Source of the DNA: a virus
IMG/VR virus record: IMGVR_UViG_3300021067_000016
Location: 1 to 29,682 of that record
DNA length: 29,682 nucleotides
Strand: one strand, 5' to 3'
Position numbers and translations under genes: made by a program
The notes under the pieces: model-generated
What the model was told of the DNA's origin: nothing
The model's input: only the letters and a program-made list of their open reading frames with translations
Databases searched by the model: none
Shown: piece by piece, positions 13,711 to 22,211 of the stretch
How the letters are laid out: each line of letters begins with the position of its first letter
Numbering within the stretch: the stretch's first letter is position 1

Positions 13711-14418
13711 ATGAGCACGACCAAGACCGGCGACGGCGCACAGGGGACACCGAACGCGCTCGAAGCCACTGCTCTTGCGGGAATCGCCGGGACGCCGGCG
13801 GCGGACGCAGGAGATCCGGCAGCTGCAGCTGCTGCTGCGGCTGCGGCCGCGGCCGCGGAAGCGGCGGCCACACCCGACGGCGGGGCTCCCGCGGCCAAGG
13901 CCGGGGAAGAGACGCCAGCGGCCGCGGGGGACGCGAAGCCAGGCGAGGGCACACCGGACGGCGAGCAGCCGCAGGTTCCCGAGACCTATGAGCTCGCGCT
14001 CCCGGAAGGAGGACCGCTCGATGAATCTGACCTCGCGTCGATCGCCGACCTGGCGAAGGCGAAGAAGTGGACCAACGAGCAGGCGCAGGCCGCGCTGACC
14101 GAATACGCGCAAGCGCTGACCGCGCAGAGCGAGCGGTTCCTCACGGAGACGCAGTCACACGCGGAAGTTGGCGGAGCTCACCTGGAGGCGGCGCAGCAGA
14201 ACGCGCGTCGGGTCCTCGATCGATTTCTCCCGGGCGACTCGCCCGAGGGGCAGGCGCTCCGCCTTGGCATGAACAAGTCGGGATACGGCAATTGGGCGCC
14301 TCTGGTCGTCCTCCTGTCCCGCATCGGAAAAGCGATGAGCGAAGACGGACCGATCGCGGCGGACGCCAATCGGGGCGTGACTCCGAAGCGCGCGGCGGAC
14401 GTCCTCTACGGCTCATAG
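13711..14418 (+). CDS. Capsid assembly scaffolding protein
   Basis: A 235-residue acidic protein with the features of T7-like scaffolds. It has a low-complexity N-terminal half (poly-Ala run at residues ~35-48, many Gly/Pro/Glu), a helical centre (LTEYAQALTAQSERFLTETQ), and a C-terminal segment with HLEAAQQNARRVLDRF and NWAPLVVLLSRIGKAMSEDG. Scaffolds guide prohead assembly and leave before packaging. The position directly before the major capsid gene supports the call. ATG 13711 is chosen because GGGGAG lies upstream; an earlier in-frame ATG at 13618 would translate through the terminator-like hairpin. Confidence 0.8.
   Translation: MSTTKTGDGAQGTPNALEATALAGIAGTPAADAGDPAAAAAAAAAAAAAEAAATPDGGAPAAKAGEETPAAAGDAKPGEGTPDGEQPQVPETYELALPEGGPLDESDLASIADLAKAKKWTNEQAQAALTEYAQALTAQSERFLTETQSHAEVGGAHLEAAQQNARRVLDRFLPGDSPEGQALRLGMNKSGYGNWAPLVVLLSRIGKAMSEDGPIAADANRGVTPKRAADVLYGS
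13816..13863 (+). repeat. Alanine-codon tract in the scaffold gene
   Basis: A run of GCN codons encoding thirteen consecutive alanines, flanked by Asp-Pro and Glu. The codons alternate between GCA, GCT, GCG and GCC, so it is not a pure trinucleotide repeat, but it is the lowest-complexity stretch in the window. It lies in the disordered N-terminal half of the scaffold. Confidence 0.7.
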
Positions 14419-14437
14419 CAGTTACGGAGATACGTAC

Positions 14438-15448
14438 ATGGCGACTCTTTCTACCGGCGCGCTCACGCTCGCCGATTGGGCGAAGCGGCTCGAGCCGCAG
14501 GGCGGCAAGGTTTCGACGATCGTCGAGCTCCTGGGGCAGACGAACGAGATCCTGCTCGATATGCAGTTCATCGAAGGCAATCTCCCGACCGGTCATCGGA
14601 CGACCGTTCGTACGGGACTGCCGTCCGTGGCGTGGAGGCTCCTGAATCAGGGCGTCGCGCCGAGCAAGTCGACGACCGCGCAGATCGACGAGCAGGCCGG
14701 GATGCTCGAGGCGTGGTCCGAGGTCGACGTCGACCTGGCGAAGTTGAACGGGGACATCTCGGGTTTCCGGTTGTCGGAAGCGCGCGCGTTCCTCGAGGCG
14801 ATGAACCAGGAGATGGCCGGCACCGTGTTCTACGGGAACGGCGGCCTGGCGGCCGAGGAGTTCACCGGGCTCGCGCCGCGCTACAGCGCGATCAGCGGCG
14901 CCGCGAACGCCTCGAACGTCATCAGCGGCGGCGGCGCGGGTTCGGACAACACGTCGATCTATCTGATCGTGTGGGGCGAGAACACCGTGCACGGCATCTT
15001 CCCGAAGGGAAGCAAGGCCGGCCTGGAGCACCAGGATTTCGGTGAGGTCACGGTCGAAGTGACCGCGGGCGTCGCGGGCAACCGCATGCGCGCGTATCAG
15101 GAGCGGTTCCAGTGGAAGGCCGGGATCGCGCTCAAGGATTGGCGCTACGTCGTTCGCATCGCCAACATCGACGTGAGCAACCTCGTCGCCAACGCGGGCT
15201 CGCAGGCGGACCTGCTGACCCTGATGGCGAAGGCCACGCACCGCATCCCGGCGCTCGGGATGGGTCGCGCGGCGTTCTACGTGAACCGGACGGTCGCGCA
15301 GATGCTCGACATCCAGAACCGCACCGCGGTCAGCGGCGGCGGCGGGCTCACGTTCGAGAACGTCGACGGTCGTCGCGTGACGTCGTTCCGGGGGATCCCG
15401 GTCCGCACGTGCGACGCGATTCTCGAGACGGAGGCGGTGGTCGCGTAG
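14438..15448 (+). CDS. Major capsid protein (HK97 fold, BPP-1/Bbp17-like)
   Basis: A 336-residue protein placed between scaffold and cement genes. It resembles the major capsid proteins of BPP-1-like podoviruses: LTLADWAKRLEPQGG at the start, EILLDMQFIEGNLPTGHRTT, then VDVDLAKLNGDISGFRLSEA, and a C-terminal region with GRAAFYVNRTVAQMLDIQNR and FRGIPVRTCDAILETE. It forms the icosahedral shell. No protease domain is attached and no separate head protease is seen. A good ribosome binding site (GGAG 14426-14429, spacing 8) precedes ATG 14438. A stem-loop follows the gene. Confidence 0.93.
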   Translation: MATLSTGALTLADWAKRLEPQGGKVSTIVELLGQTNEILLDMQFIEGNLPTGHRTTVRTGLPSVAWRLLNQGVAPSKSTTAQIDEQAGMLEAWSEVDVDLAKLNGDISGFRLSEARAFLEAMNQEMAGTVFYGNGGLAAEEFTGLAPRYSAISGAANASNVISGGGAGSDNTSIYLIVWGENTVHGIFPKGSKAGLEHQDFGEVTVEVTAGVAGNRMRAYQERFQWKAGIALKDWRYVVRIANIDVSNLVANAGSQADLLTLMAKATHRIPALGMGRAAFYVNRTVAQMLDIQNRTAVSGGGGLTFENVDGRRVTSFRGIPVRTCDAILETEAVVA

Positions 15449-15469
15449 TCGCTCGGTTCCTGGAGTGAG

Positions 15470-15502
15470 CGAGCGGCTGCCGGTTCGATCGTCGGCCGCT
15501 CG
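15470..15502 (+). other. Hairpin after the major capsid gene
   Basis: An eight-base perfect stem (CGAGCGGC 15470-15477, GCCGCTCG 15495-15502) with a 17-base loop, in the 98-base gap between the capsid and cement genes. No U-tract follows, so it is more likely an mRNA-stabilising or processing element than a terminator. It would allow capsid and cement to be made in different amounts. Confidence 0.5.
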
Positions 15503-15546
15503 TCCTCCCCAACAGCAGATCTGATTTCCAAGGGAGCAAGAAGCTC

Positions 15547-15990
15547 ATGTTCGTAGATGCATTGATGCTGCTGGCCGACGCGCAGGCGTTCACGGCCACG
15601 GCCTATTCCACCAACACGATCGACCTCGGCGCAGCGACGCGCGAGATCGGCGTCGGCGAGGCGCTCGAGCTCGTCGTGACGGTCGACGTCGCGGGCGATC
15701 GGACGACCGGCGACGAAACGTACGAAGTGCAGATCGTTCAGTCGGCGAACGCCAACCTGAGCTCGCACGACGTTCTCGTGTCGCGCGCGATTCCTGTCGC
15801 CGACCTGGCGGCCGGCAAGGTGATCCGGGTGCCGCTCCCGGCTGGCTCCGTGACGAAGCGCTACATCGGCGCGCGTCTGGTGCTCGCCGGCACGACGCCG
15901 ACGATCACGGTCACGGCGTTCATTCAGCCGGCGGCGATGGCGTCGCTCGCGGTGCCGCAGTCGTACGCAAAGGGCTACACGGTCAGCTAG
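15547..15990 (+). CDS. Bbp16-like capsid cement protein
   Basis: A 147-residue beta-rich protein that matches the pattern of the Bbp16 cement family: NTIDLGAATREIGVGEALEL, VVTVDVAGDRTTGDETYEVQ, ADLAAGKVIRVPLPAGSVTK, RYIGARLVLAGTTPTITVTA. In BPP-1 the cement protein binds the outside of the capsid shell and stabilises it. The position directly after the capsid gene supports the call. GGGAG lies ten bases before ATG 15547. A terminator-like hairpin follows the gene. Confidence 0.85.
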   Translation: MFVDALMLLADAQAFTATAYSTNTIDLGAATREIGVGEALELVVTVDVAGDRTTGDETYEVQIVQSANANLSSHDVLVSRAIPVADLAAGKVIRVPLPAGSVTKRYIGARLVLAGTTPTITVTAFIQPAAMASLAVPQSYAKGYTVS

Positions 15991-16006
15991 TCGCTGGCTG
16001 CGTGGC

Positions 16007-16051
16007 GGTCCCGGGGCGCGATTCCTCCTTGAGCGCTCCGGGGCCGTTTTT
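16007..16051 (+). terminator. Rho-independent terminator after the cement gene
   Basis: A 13-pair stem (16007-16019 with 16033-16045, including two G-U pairs) and a 13-base loop, followed by one G and then TTTTT at 16047-16051. It is the best terminator in the window. It separates the scaffold-capsid-cement cassette from the tail genes and lies 23 bases before the next ATG, so tail genes need readthrough or an unseen promoter. Confidence 0.8.
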
Positions 16052-16074
16052 CACAAGGAGTGGGGGAGTTCGCA

Positions 16075-16356
16075 ATGGCAGCAGAGACGAAGCAGGCAGT
16101 CGCCGGTCCGCGGAAGAAGCGGCGGTGCAAGGTGCGCGCGACGGCGGTCGGCTACTACGACCACAAGCGGCGCCGCGAAGGCAACGTGTTTTGGATCGCC
16201 GACGAGGAGACCGAGTTCTCGCCGCGATGGATGGAGAAGGTCGACGCGCGCACGCCCGAGGTCACGACGACCGGCGCGGCGGAGCTCCGTCGGCAGCACG
16301 ACGAGGTCCTGGCGGAACGCGCGGGCGTGTCCACCGGAGACGGCGAAGTCATCTAA
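16075..16356 (+). CDS. Hypothetical protein, 93 aa
   Basis: A 93-residue protein with a basic N-terminal half (GPRKKRRCKVRATAVGYYDH, then KRRREGNVFWIADEETEFSP) and an acidic C-terminal half. The pattern V-G-Y-Y-D-H-K-R-R-x-G-x-x-F-x-I followed by F-S-P-R-W-M-E resembles small phage proteins located after capsid genes. I do not know a function for them. ATG 16075 has GGGGGAG seven bases upstream; GTG 16060 in frame is less likely. A GC-only stem (GCGCGC twice around 16362-16380) follows the stop. Confidence 0.7.
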   Translation: MAAETKQAVAGPRKKRRCKVRATAVGYYDHKRRREGNVFWIADEETEFSPRWMEKVDARTPEVTTTGAAELRRQHDEVLAERAGVSTGDGEVI

Positions 16357-16413
16357 ACCGGCGCGCGCTCCGGCGCGCGTCGCAGGTTCTGAACGGGTAA
16401 CGCGGATCTCCCA

Positions 16414-19400
16414 ATGGCTACGAAGTTCATTTCGTTCTACATCGTTCTGAAGGACGAGTCCCTTTACAACGATTGCACGACCCGCGATTGGTCCAACGGG
16501 AACGATCCCGGTCGGCCGGCCGGGGAGATCCACACGTCGCCATACGGAGCCTGCAGCGAGCTCGGCCTCGAGTATCGGCACACCGACGCGGCGGGCGCGG
16601 CGGTCGCGCCGTTCCCGGGCCCGAGCGCGAACGGGTACGTCTGGACGCCGGTCAACGCGTCGCCGCTCGCGCGGGCGCTCTATCACTTCCAGGATGACGA
16701 CGGGGACCAGGTGTACTGGACCGCGACGTTCGTCCTCGAGCCGGGCGCGACGTCGGCGCAGATTCCGGATCCGGATTTCATCCCGACGCCGGGGAATCCG
16801 ACGCCGCCGCTTGTCCTGCCGCGGCCGCGGATCCCGATGGCGCCGATGGCGCAGCGGCGCTACGTCGACGGCGCCGAGATGCCGGACGGCGCGCACGGCG
16901 GCGCGGGTGGTGAGGGCGGCTCCGGTTCGGCCGTGCCGCTCTACGTGTCGCGCGACGCCTCGCGGCATCTGGGCGGCCTCGGGTGGGCGTTCCGCAACGC
17001 CGGGAATCAGACGCGCACGCACAACCCGGTGGAGCTCACCGGCGAGACGGCGAACACGGTGAAGAAGCACTGGGACCGGTTCTACTTCCGCGTGCGGACG
17101 TTCCCGTCGGTGAGCGATCGCCTGTACTACGCGAGCTCGGCGAAGGGCGCCAACCAGGGACTCTCGCTCGAGGTGACCCCCGACGGGAAGCTCGCGGTCT
17201 ATGACGGCACGTCGACCGCGAAGAGCCTCCTGGCGGTGCTCGACCTGCAGCTGGAGCTCGATGTCTGGTACCGCGTCGACCTGCTCCTGCAGGCGCTCGA
17301 CTATCCACAGGCCGCGCTCGACGCGAGCGAGTCCGCGACCGATGGCAGCGGTGGCGCGAATGCCGCCTTTACGGGCACGTCGATTCGCGTGTTCGGGCCA
17401 GGGGAAGTGTTCGCCGGGTGGGTCGGGCATCCGCTCGGGCTGCAGGCGGCCTCGTTCGCGCCGACCTCCTACATCTCACAGCTGGCGATCGGCGGCCTCA
17501 CGGCGGGCAGCGGGTTCTGCTTCGACGTGGACGATTGGATTGGCTCACAGTGGCCGGCGGCGCCGGCGAGCATCCCGGTCAACGCGAACGGGCTCCGTGC
17601 GTCGTGGGGCGAGCTCGAGCCGTGGTCGGGCCTCGATTGGATCAACGGCTCGCGCGTCCTGCCCCTCCGCGGCACCGGGTTCGGTGCCGGCAACCAGATC
17701 ACCGGCGATTTCCGCGTGCTCCTGCAGAATCCGCAGCAGGCGCCGATCATTCAGGCGCTCGCGTCGAGCGTGGCGAGCACGGTCGTCGAGCTCGACACGG
17801 ACGCGGACGTGGCGATCGACGCGGCGCCGGGGACGTACGGGCTCGCCGCGATGGTCGTCGGTACCAACTGCAGCAACGTCTCGACCGCGGACGGCCAGGT
17901 GGGCTACACCGTCGGTGGCGTCACGGTCGCGCAGACCAAATCGTTCGGCACGTTGGGCTGGCGGCACGCGCTCTATAGCGCGAACACGACGTATCCCTCG
18001 GCGGTGGCGCCGGTCCGGATCCGAGCCATCAAACCGGCGTCGGCCGACGCGTTCTCGATCCGCGCGCTCGGCGCGGTCGCCGAGGTGGTCGGCAAGTTCA
18101 GTGCGGTGGACGAGCGGATCGCCTGGAAGGATCAGGCGCTCGATGCGGACGACGGCATTCCGTCCGCGGAGCTCACCGCGCGGTTGATGGCGACGCGGCC
18201 GCTCGACCTCCCGCACAACCATCCCTATCCCGAGTCGGTGTGGGCGAATCCGGGTGGTGTGCCGCCGATGTCGCCGGTGAAGGTCTTTGGCGGCACGTAT
18301 GCCGGCAACGGCACCGGCCAGGATCTGACGTTCGACGTGCCGATCCATTGGCTGTGGGTGCGGCCGCTCACCGGGGATCTCGGCGGCGGACATTGGTGGT
18401 CCGGCCTCGTCGCGGCGCACCGCCTCCACGCGCTGGCGCCGACGTCGGCCGCGATGGTCCAGGCACGGCAGGACCCGACGGTCGACGGCGGCACGGCCAC
18501 GGAGCCGAGCGGCTCGTATCAGCTGCGGATCGCCGGCAGCGAGGCGCAGAGCAACGCCTCGGGGGTGACCTACCAGTACATTGCGTTCTCTGACCCGGGG
18601 CAGCGGTTCCTGCTGAACGGCGCCGGCCGTGGCGATTCGAGCCTGGCGTCGGTGCTCCGCGCACTCGTCGACACCGGGTTCACGCCGGAGGCGGCGTTCT
18701 TCTTCGTCGAGTCGATCGGTACGACGTCGACCGCAACGCACGCGTTCAAGGGCCCGGGCCATGCGGCGGCGGCCGCGAGCGTCCTCGGTGCGGCGGAAAC
18801 GGCGGATTATGCGACCTTCGGCGCCGGCACGCTGACCACCGCGACGCCGCTGCATGGCGCGAGCAACGGCTACGGGTTCGCGCTCTGGCGGCGCGCGGAT
18901 GGGCACAACGATCCCGGGCAGCCGGCGGTCCTCGCGCTCGGCTCCTACGTCGGCGACGGCACCGCGTCGCGGTCGGTCGGGGTCGCGCCGTCGAGCGGGA
19001 AGCGGCCACTGTTTCTGCTCGTCGTGGGCTCGAACGGCACGACGCTGTTCCGCGACCCAAGCCACACCGGGACGACGAGCTCGACGCACCTGGGGGCCAA
19101 CAACGCCTCGACGGGAATCACCGGCGGGGGCGTCGATTCGTTCTCCGTCGGCTCCACGCTGAATACCAGCGGTGTCACGTACAACTGGTTCCTCCTGCCG
19201 GGCAGCGCGACGGCGGGGAACGGTGGGTGGTCGATCAACGGGGAGTATGAGCCGGTCGATCCGGCGCTCCCGCTCGGGAACCAATGGCCGCAGCCGGAGC
19301 CGGGCGACGAGGACACGTTCGACGAGGGCGAGGTCGGCCCGGCGGATCCCGGTGACCTGACGACCGATATCGCGGCGGACTGCGTCGCGGCGTCCACGCG

Positions 19401-20013
19401 CCTGGTCAACATCGCGCTGTCGTTCCTCGGCATCTCGCAGTCGATCGCGCCGAGCGCGCTCGGGACCGAGCAATCGCGCGAGGCCGCCTCCGCGCGGCTT
19501 CACTTCAAGACGGACGCGGACGAGGTCCTGCGCGCGTTCCCCTGGGCGATGGCCACGGCGTACGCGTCGCCGACGCTCGTCGAGGGCGACATCGCCGATC
19601 CGGCGAACGGCGATTGGACCTACGTCTACCGCGCGCCGGCGGACTGCGTGTTCGTGCGGCGCATCGTCCGCCCGGGCTTCAAGCGCAAATTCGATCCGGA
19701 TCCGCCGGCGTTCCGCGTGAGCTCGGACGACGACGGGGATCTCATCTTCACCGACGAGGAGGATCCGGAGATCGAATACACGCGCCGGGTGCCCTGTCCC
19801 GCAGGCTCGCGCGACGCGATCTTCCGGAAGGCGCTCGCGTATCGGCATGCGTCCTCGCTCGCGCAGGCGCTCGGCCGCGACGAGAAGATCGCCGATCGCA
19901 TGCTGCGGAACTATCTCGGTCAGGTCCGCCTGGCGGAGGTCAAGGCAGCGCAGGAGCAACAGCACCAGGATCCGGATCCCGGCGGCGACGCTGAGTGGAT
20001 TCGGGCGCGGTGA
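16414..20013 (+). CDS. Adhesin-like region fused to tail tubular protein A (T7 gp11-like)
   Basis: A single 1199-residue frame with two distinct parts. Residues 1-~980 are beta-rich and adhesin-like: an N-terminal module, a Gly-rich linker near 155-172, a LamG/concanavalin-like module about 173-380 (ending DVDDWIGSQWP), a further beta module at ~395-560, and two related modules at ~618-730 and ~838-930 that share G-x-Y-x-G-x-G-T and SGVTY. Residues ~981-1199 match the tail tubular protein A or gatekeeper family: LVNIALSFLGISQSIAPSAL, LRAFPWAMATAYASPTLVE, DWTYVYRAPADCVFVRRIV and a terminal AEWIRAR. In T7 this protein is separate, about 196 residues, and forms the ring below the portal. There is no ATG, GTG or TTG in frame between about 19140 and 19354, so a separate gp11-like product cannot easily be started there. 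Confidence 0.85.
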   Translation: MATKFISFYIVLKDESLYNDCTTRDWSNGNDPGRPAGEIHTSPYGACSELGLEYRHTDAAGAAVAPFPGPSANGYVWTPVNASPLARALYHFQDDDGDQVYWTATFVLEPGATSAQIPDPDFIPTPGNPTPPLVLPRPRIPMAPMAQRRYVDGAEMPDGAHGGAGGEGGSGSAVPLYVSRDASRHLGGLGWAFRNAGNQTRTHNPVELTGETANTVKKHWDRFYFRVRTFPSVSDRLYYASSAKGANQGLSLEVTPDGKLAVYDGTSTAKSLLAVLDLQLELDVWYRVDLLLQALDYPQAALDASESATDGSGGANAAFTGTSIRVFGPGEVFAGWVGHPLGLQAASFAPTSYISQLAIGGLTAGSGFCFDVDDWIGSQWPAAPASIPVNANGLRASWGELEPWSGLDWINGSRVLPLRGTGFGAGNQITGDFRVLLQNPQQAPIIQALASSVASTVVELDTDADVAIDAAPGTYGLAAMVVGTNCSNVSTADGQVGYTVGGVTVAQTKSFGTLGWRHALYSANTTYPSAVAPVRIRAIKPASADAFSIRALGAVAEVVGKFSAVDERIAWKDQALDADDGIPSAELTARLMATRPLDLPHNHPYPESVWANPGGVPPMSPVKVFGGTYAGNGTGQDLTFDVPIHWLWVRPLTGDLGGGHWWSGLVAAHRLHALAPTSAAMVQARQDPTVDGGTATEPSGSYQLRIAGSEAQSNASGVTYQYIAFSDPGQRFLLNGAGRGDSSLASVLRALVDTGFTPEAAFFFVESIGTTSTATHAFKGPGHAAAAASVLGAAETADYATFGAGTLTTATPLHGASNGYGFALWRRADGHNDPGQPAVLALGSYVGDGTASRSVGVAPSSGKRPLFLLVVGSNGTTLFRDPSHTGTTSSTHLGANNASTGITGGGVDSFSVGSTLNTSGVTYNWFLLPGSATAGNGGWSINGEYEPVDPALPLGNQWPQPEPGDEDTFDEGEVGPADPGDLTTDIAADCVAASTRLVNIALSFLGISQSIAPSALGTEQSREAASARLHFKTDADEVLRAFPWAMATAYASPTLVEGDIADPANGDWTYVYRAPADCVFVRRIVRPGFKRKFDPDPPAFRVSSDDDGDLIFTDEEDPEIEYTRRVPCPAGSRDAIFRKALAYRHASSLAQALGRDEKIADRMLRNYLGQVRLAEVKAAQEQQHQDPDPGGDAEWIRAR
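18265..19203 (+). repeat. Two related beta modules within the adhesin-like region
   Basis: Module 1 (around 18265-18610) and module 2 (around 18925-19203) share a pattern at protein level: G-[ST]-Y-x-G-[ND]-G-T at the start and N-x-SGVTY-x-[YW]-x-[AF]-x at the end (GTYAGNGTG... with NASGVTYQYIAF; GSYVGDGTA... with NTSGVTYNWFLL). They look like diverged tandem duplicates separated by about 110 residues. DNA identity is low, so the duplication is old. Confidence 0.6.
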
Positions 20014-20021
20014 GGTGACCG

Positions 20022-22211
20022 ATGGCACAGTCCATAGTGCAGCGGTCGTTCGCCGCGGGCGAGCTCGCGCCGAGCCTGGCCGCGCGCGCGGATCTCCGGC
20101 AGTACCTCGCGGGGCTCCGGACCTGTCGTAACTTCATCGTCCAGCGGCAGGGCGGCGTCGGCAATCGGACGGGCACGCAGTACGTCGCCGTCGCCAAGAC
20201 GACGGGCCGCACGTTCCTGCGGCCGTTCATCTTCCCCGCGCTCGATGCGAGTTTTGCGGTCGAGATCGCCGACGGCTATTTCCGTTTCCACAGAAACGGG
20301 CAGCCGGTCACCGTGTCCGGCGTGGTCGCCTGGTCAGCCGCGACGGCGTACGTCGTCGGCGACCTGGTCGCGCACGGCGGGGTGAACTATTACGCGGTCG
20401 CGGCGAGCACCAACCAGGAGCCGCCGGACGCGGACTACTGGCATCCGCTCACCGGGAGCATCTACGAGATCCCGACACCCTACGAGATCGGCGATTTCCT
20501 GCCGCCGGCGCCGGCGGGCTGGTCGCAGGCCGGGACGGTTGTGACGATCACGCACCTGGACCATCCGCCGCGCGAGCTCCGCTACGAGAGCGCGACGCGG
20601 TGGGTGCTCTCGTCCGTCGTGACGGGCCCGTCGATCGCGCCGCCGGTGAACCTGAACGGCACGCCGACCACGGTCGGCACGCGCACGTTCCGCTACGTGG
20701 TCACTGCGGTCATGGCGGAGACCTACGAGGAATCGAATCCGTCCGAGGTCCTCGAGGTGACGAGCGCGGAGCTCGGTACGCCAGATGCGCCGGTCGTCCT
20801 CACCTGGGACCACGTCGATGGCGCGGTCGAGTACCGGGTGTACGGCGACCCGTACGAGAACGGCACCTTTGGTTACCTCGGGACCGCGACCGAGCTCCTG
20901 GGCTTCTACGACGTCGGCACCGATCCGGACTTTGGCGACACGCCTCCGGTGCCGCGCACGCTGTTCGCGGCCGAGAACCTTTATCCGGCGGTGTCGGTCG
21001 TCCACCAGCAGCGGCGAATCTTCGCAGGCACGCACACCGATCGGGAGGACGTTTTCGCCTCGCGCGTCGGGCACCGCTCGAATTTCGGCATCCGCTCGCC
21101 GCTCCAAGACGACGACGCGGTGTCCTGGAACCTCGCGTCCAACCTGGTCCAGCCGGTGCGGCACCTGGTCGGGCTGAAGCAGTTGGTCGTCCTCACCGAC
21201 CAGGGCGAGTGGATCGTCCGCGGCGGCGACGACGGGGTGATCACGCCGACCGCGATCAACCTCGATCAGCATGGCTACGTGGGCGCCTCCGAAGCGGCGC
21301 CGGTCATCATCGGCAATGCGATCGTGTTCGTGCAGGCGCGCGGGACCGTCCTCCGCGAGCTCCGGTTCGACCAGCAGGTCGAAGGGCTCAGCGGCCGAGA
21401 CCTCACGCTCTGGTCAGCGCATCTGTTCAAACGCTACGGGATCACGCAGATCGCGTACGCGCAGGTGCCAGACTCGATCGTCTGGTGCGTGCGGTCCGAC
21501 GGTTCGCTGCTCGGGCTGACCTACATCCCAGATGCGGACGAGTGGGGCTGGCACCGGCACGACACCGACGGCTCGTTCGAGCAGGTCGTCGTGCTGCCCG
21601 AGGGGCAGGAGGACGCGGTGTACGTCGTCGTGCGCCGCGAGCTCGGCGGCGTCGAGCGGCGCTACATCGAGCGGTTCGCCACGCGGGCCTATGCGTCGCT
21701 CGCCGACGCGGTGTTCCTCGACGTGAGCAAAACCTATGACGGCGTGGCCACGACGACGGTCAGCGGCCTCACGCACCTGGCGGGCGCGTCGGTACGCGTC
21801 CTGGCCGACGGCGTGGCGCTCGCAGGCACGTTTCGGGTATCGAACGCCGGCGTCGTGTCGCTCCCGGTGTCCGCGTCGACCATCCAGGTCGGGCTGCCGA
21901 TCACCGCGCAGATCGAAACGTTGGACCTCGACGTCGCGGGCTCGTCGGTCCGCGATAAGCGAAAGCTCGTGAAGGCGATCGCACTCCTGCTCGAGGACTC
22001 CGCGCGCGGGTTCCTCGTGGGACCGAATCTCTCGAACCTCTTACCGCATCGGGGCGAATCCTGGGAGGCGACCGGCGGGCTCGTCTCCGGCCAGGTCGAG
22101 ATGACGCTCACGGCGGGTTTCACCAATCACGGCCGCGTCGTGATCCAGCACACGGATCCGACGCCGCTCACGATTCTCGGCTTAATGCCTCTCGTCGAGG
22201 TGGGTGGGTAA
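20022..22211 (+). CDS. Tail tubular protein B (nozzle) with carbohydrate-binding and FN3-like insertions
   Basis: A 729-residue T7 gp12-like nozzle protein. The N-terminus (SIVQRSFAAGELAPSLAARA, then LRTCRNFIVQRQGGVGNRTG) and the core (YPAVSVVHQQRRIFAGTHTD, WIVRGGDDGVITPTAINLDQ, VGASEAAPVIIGNAIVFVQA) are typical of the family. Two insertions are visible. Residues ~104-145 resemble a chitin/cellulose-binding CBM5/12 module (AWSAATAYVVGDLVAHGGVN, then PDADYWHPL). Residues ~205-300 resemble a fibronectin type III domain. The nozzle closes the tail tip and contacts the cell surface, so sugar-binding insertions there make sense. GAGGTG precedes ATG 20022. Confidence 0.9.
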   Translation: MAQSIVQRSFAAGELAPSLAARADLRQYLAGLRTCRNFIVQRQGGVGNRTGTQYVAVAKTTGRTFLRPFIFPALDASFAVEIADGYFRFHRNGQPVTVSGVVAWSAATAYVVGDLVAHGGVNYYAVAASTNQEPPDADYWHPLTGSIYEIPTPYEIGDFLPPAPAGWSQAGTVVTITHLDHPPRELRYESATRWVLSSVVTGPSIAPPVNLNGTPTTVGTRTFRYVVTAVMAETYEESNPSEVLEVTSAELGTPDAPVVLTWDHVDGAVEYRVYGDPYENGTFGYLGTATELLGFYDVGTDPDFGDTPPVPRTLFAAENLYPAVSVVHQQRRIFAGTHTDREDVFASRVGHRSNFGIRSPLQDDDAVSWNLASNLVQPVRHLVGLKQLVVLTDQGEWIVRGGDDGVITPTAINLDQHGYVGASEAAPVIIGNAIVFVQARGTVLRELRFDQQVEGLSGRDLTLWSAHLFKRYGITQIAYAQVPDSIVWCVRSDGSLLGLTYIPDADEWGWHRHDTDGSFEQVVVLPEGQEDAVYVVVRRELGGVERRYIERFATRAYASLADAVFLDVSKTYDGVATTTVSGLTHLAGASVRVLADGVALAGTFRVSNAGVVSLPVSASTIQVGLPITAQIETLDLDVAGSSVRDKRKLVKAIALLLEDSARGFLVGPNLSNLLPHRGESWEATGGLVSGQVEMTLTAGFTNHGRVVIQHTDPTPLTILGLMPLVEVGG

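Noticed and set aside
17545-20028. An 827-residue open frame on the minus strand opposite the adhesin-tail tube gene
   Set aside because: Its product is Arg-rich low-complexity sequence with no recognisable domain, while the + strand frame has a clear tail tube domain. Long antisense frames are expected at this GC content.
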